Source: Acidimicrobiaceae bacterium (GTDB lineage Bacteria > Actinomycetota > Acidimicrobiia > Acidimicrobiales > Microtrichaceae). From it: a stretch of 9,806 nt of DNA. Below are positions 7,384 through 9,806 of this stretch, in pieces. The position numbers and the translations under genes were made by a program. How positions within the stretch are numbered: position 1 is the first letter of the stretch; each line of letters opens with the position of its first letter. Where the stretch lies: assembly GCA_003514205.1 (NCBI GenBank), contig DORQ01000160.1, positions 1 through 9,806 of the forward strand. The letters are read 5' to 3'. The notes under the pieces were generated by a model. That model was not told where the DNA came from. It was given only the letters and a program-made list of their open reading frames with translations, and did not search any database.

Positions 7384-7965
7384 ATGGTCGATCTCGGAGG
7401 GTCAGAGCACAGCCATAACCCACTCGTCCGGGCGTCAATGAGCGGGGATTCCGATGCAAGCGCGGAGCTGGTTCGCCGCTACGAGCTGCAGGCACCCGAT
7501 TGGAACGCATGGCTTGAAACGCAGGGTTACGACTACTCGTTGCCCCTGCGAGTGGCGTTCGCAGAAGCGCCGCGTGAGACCGTTCTGGAGGTCTCATGTG
7601 GGACGGCAGTCGGCTCACTGTCGTTGGGTCTCCTCGAGGTTGTTCTTTGCGATCCTGCCGAGGAGATGCTCCGACAGATCGATAGGAACCGATTCTCCAG
7701 AGTTGTGGCGGCGGCCAATGATCATCTCCCGTTTCGGGATAGTTCGTTTGATACAATATTTGCTCTCAATGGCGTGCCCAGCCCTCGCGAGTTCTTGAGA
7801 CTCCTTCGTCCGGCTGGGACTATCGTCTGGGCATATTCCCAGCATGATCAGACTCCCGTGTACATTCCATTCGAACGACTCGCAGAGGAGCTGGGTCTGT
7901 CATTTACCGCCCAGCTAGTCGGGCAGGGCTCCTGGGCGAGGTTTCACTGGAAGGAGGACAGTTGA
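7384..7965 (+). CDS. Class I SAM-dependent methyltransferase-like protein (Methyltransf_11 type)
   Basis: A 193-residue protein (from ATG 7384) with the order of a Rossmann methyltransferase: motif I VLEVSCGTAVGS (67-78), an acidic residue ending strand 2 in LCDPAEEML (D90), ANDHLPFRDSSFDTIFAL (111-128) covering the motif III/IV region, and FLRLLRPAGTIVWAYSQHD (137-155). The end (TPVYIPFERL, then GQGSWARFHW) matches actinobacterial proteins of this class. Motif I is altered: the usual E-x-G-x-G-x-G reads E69-V-S71-C-G73-T-A75, so two glycines are replaced and SAM binding is uncertain. The substrate is unknown. The frame is open upstream to 7135, but residues before 7384 look non-coding; ATG 7438 is an alternative start and neither has a Shine-Dalgarno site. 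It overlaps the next gene as TTGA, so the two are one unit lying inside the broken ABC operon. Confidence 0.7.
   Translation: MVDLGGSEHSHNPLVRASMSGDSDASAELVRRYELQAPDWNAWLETQGYDYSLPLRVAFAEAPRETVLEVSCGTAVGSLSLGLLEVVLCDPAEEMLRQIDRNRFSRVVAAANDHLPFRDSSFDTIFALNGVPSPREFLRLLRPAGTIVWAYSQHDQTPVYIPFERLAEELGLSFTAQLVGQGSWARFHWKEDS
7951..7961 (+). promoter_or_regulatory. Strong Shine-Dalgarno site deciding the TTG start of the second cargo gene
   Basis: AAGGAGG (7951-7957) lies inside the last codons of the methyltransferase gene, 4 bases before TTG 7962, which overlaps that gene's TGA. The spacing is short, but the site is the best in the window and supports the TTG start over ATG 8013, which lies 55 bases further on. 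Confidence 0.55.
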
Positions 7966-9119
7966 GGATTCGACTCATTGCGCCATTTCGCCTTGCAACC
8001 GTCGAGGTCGATATGGGTGAGGTGCAGTCTCCGGACGCCTCTGATCCTGGAATGGAGGCCGCTGATCTCACTCGTGAACGAGATGCGCCGCGCGGTTCCT
8101 CTGCTTTTGGTAACGCGGTCAGACGACAAAGGAGGCGTATCGACCAGTTCGACACCGAACTCCTGGTAGGCCAACTCGGCGTCGCTGCGCTCGTTGTTGA
8201 AGTCGCCGCTGAAGTCGGAGACGAACTGCGGCTTCGCGAGCTGGAATTCCTTTCTACTGTGCGCGGATTTGTTCAGTCGAACTGCCGCTCGCTGGCTGAA
8301 CAGTACTTTCCTGGTGCGGCGCTGAGTGACCGGTCAGAGGTTCTGTGGGTTCACCGGATCTTTGTTGGCGAGTATTCAGTGAACGATGTCGTTCCGTTGG
8401 CCTACGGGCTACCCGTCGAGCTGAGTCGTGGAGCTACGGCGATTGTGGGCGATGGATTCAGTGGTCTCATCGATGGAAGACGTGATCATATCCAAGCGAT
8501 GGAAAGTGGGTTGTTCCTCGCCACCCAGACTTGGCTCGTCCATGAGGACTTGACTGGGCGAATGCTTGATCTCCTTCGTTCGCGACATGCTGATGGTGAC
8601 GCTACGAGGAAACGGGGCGCTCGTGGGCGTGGAGAAGTCCTCGACGTTTCTGTCGTTTCGCTTGAAGCGCGCGAACTAGCCGGATATCTTCGTCGCCAGC
8701 GTCGAGGACTGGTGGATGCGCAGGCCCGGATCTTCGACGTTGCCCTCGAAGTTTGGGGAGTGGATGCTGACGTCGACAACCTCGTTCAACGTTGCGATAG
8801 CCATGCAGAATTCGTCCGATCTCAGCTTGACTATCGGCGATCGGCGGCCGATCGTCGACGCAACGCCCTACTCTTCGGATTGAGCCTGACCGCGATTAGT
8901 CAAACGATCATGCTGATTTTCGACTTCCTGACTGGAACTACCTCCGTGGTTGGACCAGCGCCTCGAACGGCCATTTCCGTCATCTCAATCGCAATCGTGG
9001 GATTCGGCCTCGCGTTGGGAGCCTTCTCTGCCGCTGCCGAGCCGGTGCTGCCTAAGGTCGGGCCGCATGCGAGAAGAATTGGTTCCCGCGTTTCCAGGGG
9101 TAGTCCACGCGGGTCGTGA
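7962..9119 (+). CDS. Unrecognised protein with C-terminal two-helix membrane hairpin
   Basis: A 385-residue protein I cannot assign to a family. A strand-like start (RIRLIAPFRLATVEVD) precedes a charged low-complexity stretch (about 20-60). A mixed region with EVLWVHRIFVGEY and VGDGFSGLIDG (to about 170) leads into long amphipathic helices (about 170-215 and 232-300) rich in Arg, with the basic link RSAADRRRN before the membrane. Two hydrophobic segments follow (about 302-325 and 337-360), then a short basic tail. A soluble alpha/beta part, long helices and a C-terminal hairpin recall the layout of RMD1/DUF155 or CorA-like proteins, but I see no diagnostic motif (no CorA GMN), so this is only a topological comparison. 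It starts at TTG overlapping the methyltransferase stop, with AAGGAGG upstream. It ends about 8 bases before the break in the ABC ATPase gene. Confidence 0.75.
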   Translation: MRIRLIAPFRLATVEVDMGEVQSPDASDPGMEAADLTRERDAPRGSSAFGNAVRRQRRRIDQFDTELLVGQLGVAALVVEVAAEVGDELRLRELEFLSTVRGFVQSNCRSLAEQYFPGAALSDRSEVLWVHRIFVGEYSVNDVVPLAYGLPVELSRGATAIVGDGFSGLIDGRRDHIQAMESGLFLATQTWLVHEDLTGRMLDLLRSRHADGDATRKRGARGRGEVLDVSVVSLEARELAGYLRRQRRGLVDAQARIFDVALEVWGVDADVDNLVQRCDSHAEFVRSQLDYRRSAADRRRNALLFGLSLTAISQTIMLIFDFLTGTTSVVGPAPRTAISVISIAIVGFGLALGAFSAAAEPVLPKVGPHARRIGSRVSRGSPRGS

Positions 9120-9128
9120 CCAGCCTCG
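9120..9128. other. Right junction of the replaced segment
   Basis: On the minus strand the ABC ATPase frame reads VGPSGC and then EAGHD where GKTT is expected. Family identity stops at about 9128, while the plus-strand membrane-hairpin gene ends at 9119. The two unrelated sequences therefore meet within about 10 bases. No duplicated bases shared with the left junction, transposon end or integron-type site is visible. Confidence 0.6.
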
Positions 9129-9286
9129 CAGCCAGAGGGGCCCACGAAGACCACGAGTTCGCCGTGGCGAATCTGAAGGTTCAATTCCTCCACTGCGAAC
9201 GGTTGCCCGCTGCTGAAGCGCTTGGTAACTCCCGAAAACTCGATGGCCACCTCGGCGGAGGTAGCTTCGATCCTTTCCGCTGCCAT
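9128..9286 (-). pseudogene. ABC transporter ATPase N-terminal fragment, cut in Walker A (OpuA/ProV type)
   Basis: About 53 codons of an ABC ATPase remain: VAIEFSGVTKRF, SSGQPFAVEELNLQI (the A-loop region) and RHGELVVFVGPSGC, the first part of Walker A. The expected GKTT/GKST and everything after it (Q-loop, signature, Walker B, H-loop) are missing, so the fragment cannot hydrolyse ATP. Given the OpuAC remnant on the same strand, it was most likely the ATPase of that osmoprotectant importer; this is inferred, since the N-terminus alone does not define substrate class. I chose ATG 9286 because TAGCCT lies 7 bases upstream (leaderless pattern). An in-frame ATG at 9313 would add nine residues. 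Past 9128 the frame runs on into unrelated sequence to 8900. Confidence 0.75.
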
Positions 9287-9299
9287 CGCGGCGAGGCTA
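9287..9299 (-). promoter_or_regulatory. Putative leaderless promoter -10 box of the broken ABC operon
   Basis: TAGCCT (9299-9294, minus strand) is followed by seven bases and ATG 9286. If active, it would now drive a transcript antisense to the 3' end of the inserted gene pair instead of an importer operon. It lies about 60 bases from the divergent RDD-gene promoter. Confidence 0.35.
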
Positions 9300-9354
9300 G
9301 CAGCGAGCAGCATCTGAAAGGACCTGCAAACCGGGCAATGCTGGACTGACGCAG

Positions 9355-9366
9355 TACCCTGTAGTC
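9355..9366 (+). promoter_or_regulatory. Putative leaderless promoter -10 box of the RDD gene
   Basis: TACCCT (9355-9360) is followed by six bases (GTAGTC) and then GTG 9367, the same spacing as before the SpoIIM gene. No Shine-Dalgarno site precedes the GTG, which supports a leaderless start. A -35 hexamer is not evident. Confidence 0.5.
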
Positions 9367-9806
9367 GTGGCGAATCACTTCGGATCAGGTTCAGTGGTTA
9401 CTCCCGAGGCAGTCCAGCTTGACTTCAGTCTCGGAGGATTGGCCACAAGGACGATGGCCAAGTGCGTGGACCTTTTCATCGAGGTGGTTCTCTTTTTCGC
9501 AGTGTTGTGGCTTCTCACCTACTTGGGACTGACGTCTGGCACGGCGATGGTCATCGCCCTTTCGCTGCTGACCTTCTCCTTTTTGTTGGTGATTCCAGCA
9601 GTGACCGAGACGGTGTGGAATGGAAGAACCCCTGGAAAGAAGCTCCTTGGACTTCGAGTGGTGACCACTGAAGGAGGCCCGATCGGGTTTCGCCAAGCGC
9701 TCGTGCGTGGATTGCTCCAACTGATGGAGCTTCCACTCGGCGTTGCGTTGCTCGTGGCCATCTCGAATCCGCGAAGCCAGCGGTTGGGTGATCTTGCAGC
9801 CGGGAC
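9367..9806 (+). CDS. RDD-family membrane protein (3' partial)
   Basis: At least 146 residues of an RDD-family integral membrane protein are present; the 3' end lies beyond the window. Family features in order: R28 and D35 around the start of the first membrane helix (LATRTMAKCVDLFIEVVLFF), a second hydrophobic segment (about residues 58-75), the conserved TPGKKLLGLRVV (from T88) and NPRSQRLGDLAAGT at the end (to residue 146). RDD proteins are poorly characterised; some are linked to ion or solute transport. The GTG start is chosen for the TACCCT box six bases upstream; ATG 9454 is an alternative but would cut into the first conserved region. In related actinobacteria an RDD gene lies next to the SpoIIM gene (Rv3695 position, from memory), so the ~3 kb between them here is extra DNA. 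Confidence 0.88.
   Translation, partial: MANHFGSGSVVTPEAVQLDFSLGGLATRTMAKCVDLFIEVVLFFAVLWLLTYLGLTSGTAMVIALSLLTFSFLLVIPAVTETVWNGRTPGKKLLGLRVVTTEGGPIGFRQALVRGLLQLMELPLGVALLVAISNPRSQRLGDLAAG

Noticed and set aside
9085..9113. CCCGCG / CGCGGG inverted repeat at the end of the membrane-hairpin gene
   Set aside because: A 6-bp stem with a 17-base loop inside coding sequence and no T-run; too weak for a terminator.
8900..9127. Continuation of the ABC ATPase frame beyond the Walker A break
   Set aside because: The residues after GPSGC do not resemble an ABC ATPase and are antisense to the membrane-hairpin gene.
7150..9140. The cargo as an integron cassette or transposon
   Set aside because: No attC-like core sites, terminal inverted repeats, target-site duplication, integrase or transposase could be seen at or between the junctions.

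Overview
The window looks like chromosomal DNA of a fairly GC-rich actinobacterium. The gene order, the 4-base ATGA overlaps and several starts placed 6-7 bases after a TANNNT -10 box (leaderless transcripts) all fit. Acidimicrobiia is my guess for the class; this is an inference from gene style, not a phylogenetic result.

Region 1 (1-6334) is a conserved actinobacterial envelope cluster. It holds a multi-pass membrane protein (5' end outside the window), a DUF4129 protein, a DUF4350 protein, a MoxR AAA+ ATPase and a DUF58 (vWA-like) protein, all on + and head-to-tail, followed by a convergent SpoIIM/DUF95 membrane protein on -. An RDD-family membrane protein (9367 to the window end, +) belongs to the same set. 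From memory, order and orientation match Mycobacterium tuberculosis Rv3689-Rv3695, including the opposite strand of the SpoIIM-like gene. MoxR is expected to act as a chaperone-like ATPase on the vWA/DUF58 partner at the membrane. The roles of the DUF4129, DUF4350, SpoIIM-like and RDD proteins are not established.

Region 2 (about 6434-9313) separates SpoIIM from RDD and is the unusual part. Its two ends are fragments of one minus-strand glycine betaine/osmoprotectant (Opu/Pro-type) ABC importer operon. At 9286-9128 lies the first ~53 codons of the ATPase, cut inside the Walker A motif. At about 7181-6453 lies a substrate-binding protein without signal peptide or N-terminal part. The rest of the ATPase, the permease genes and the start of the binding protein are missing. 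In their place is a ~1.95 kb plus-strand segment with two overlapping genes: a short class I SAM-dependent methyltransferase-like protein with a degenerate motif I, and a 385-residue unrecognised protein ending in a two-helix membrane hairpin. The second gene stops about 8 bases before the right junction. The simplest reading is replacement of the core of an ABC importer operon by a compact two-gene cargo; an assembly chimera must be excluded.

Smaller points: a 14-codon mini-ORF exactly bridges MoxR and DUF58 through two ATGA overlaps; a 17-bp tandem duplication repeats the end of the binding-protein remnant; three promoters appear leaderless. I see no tRNA, rRNA, CRISPR array, transposase or integrase.
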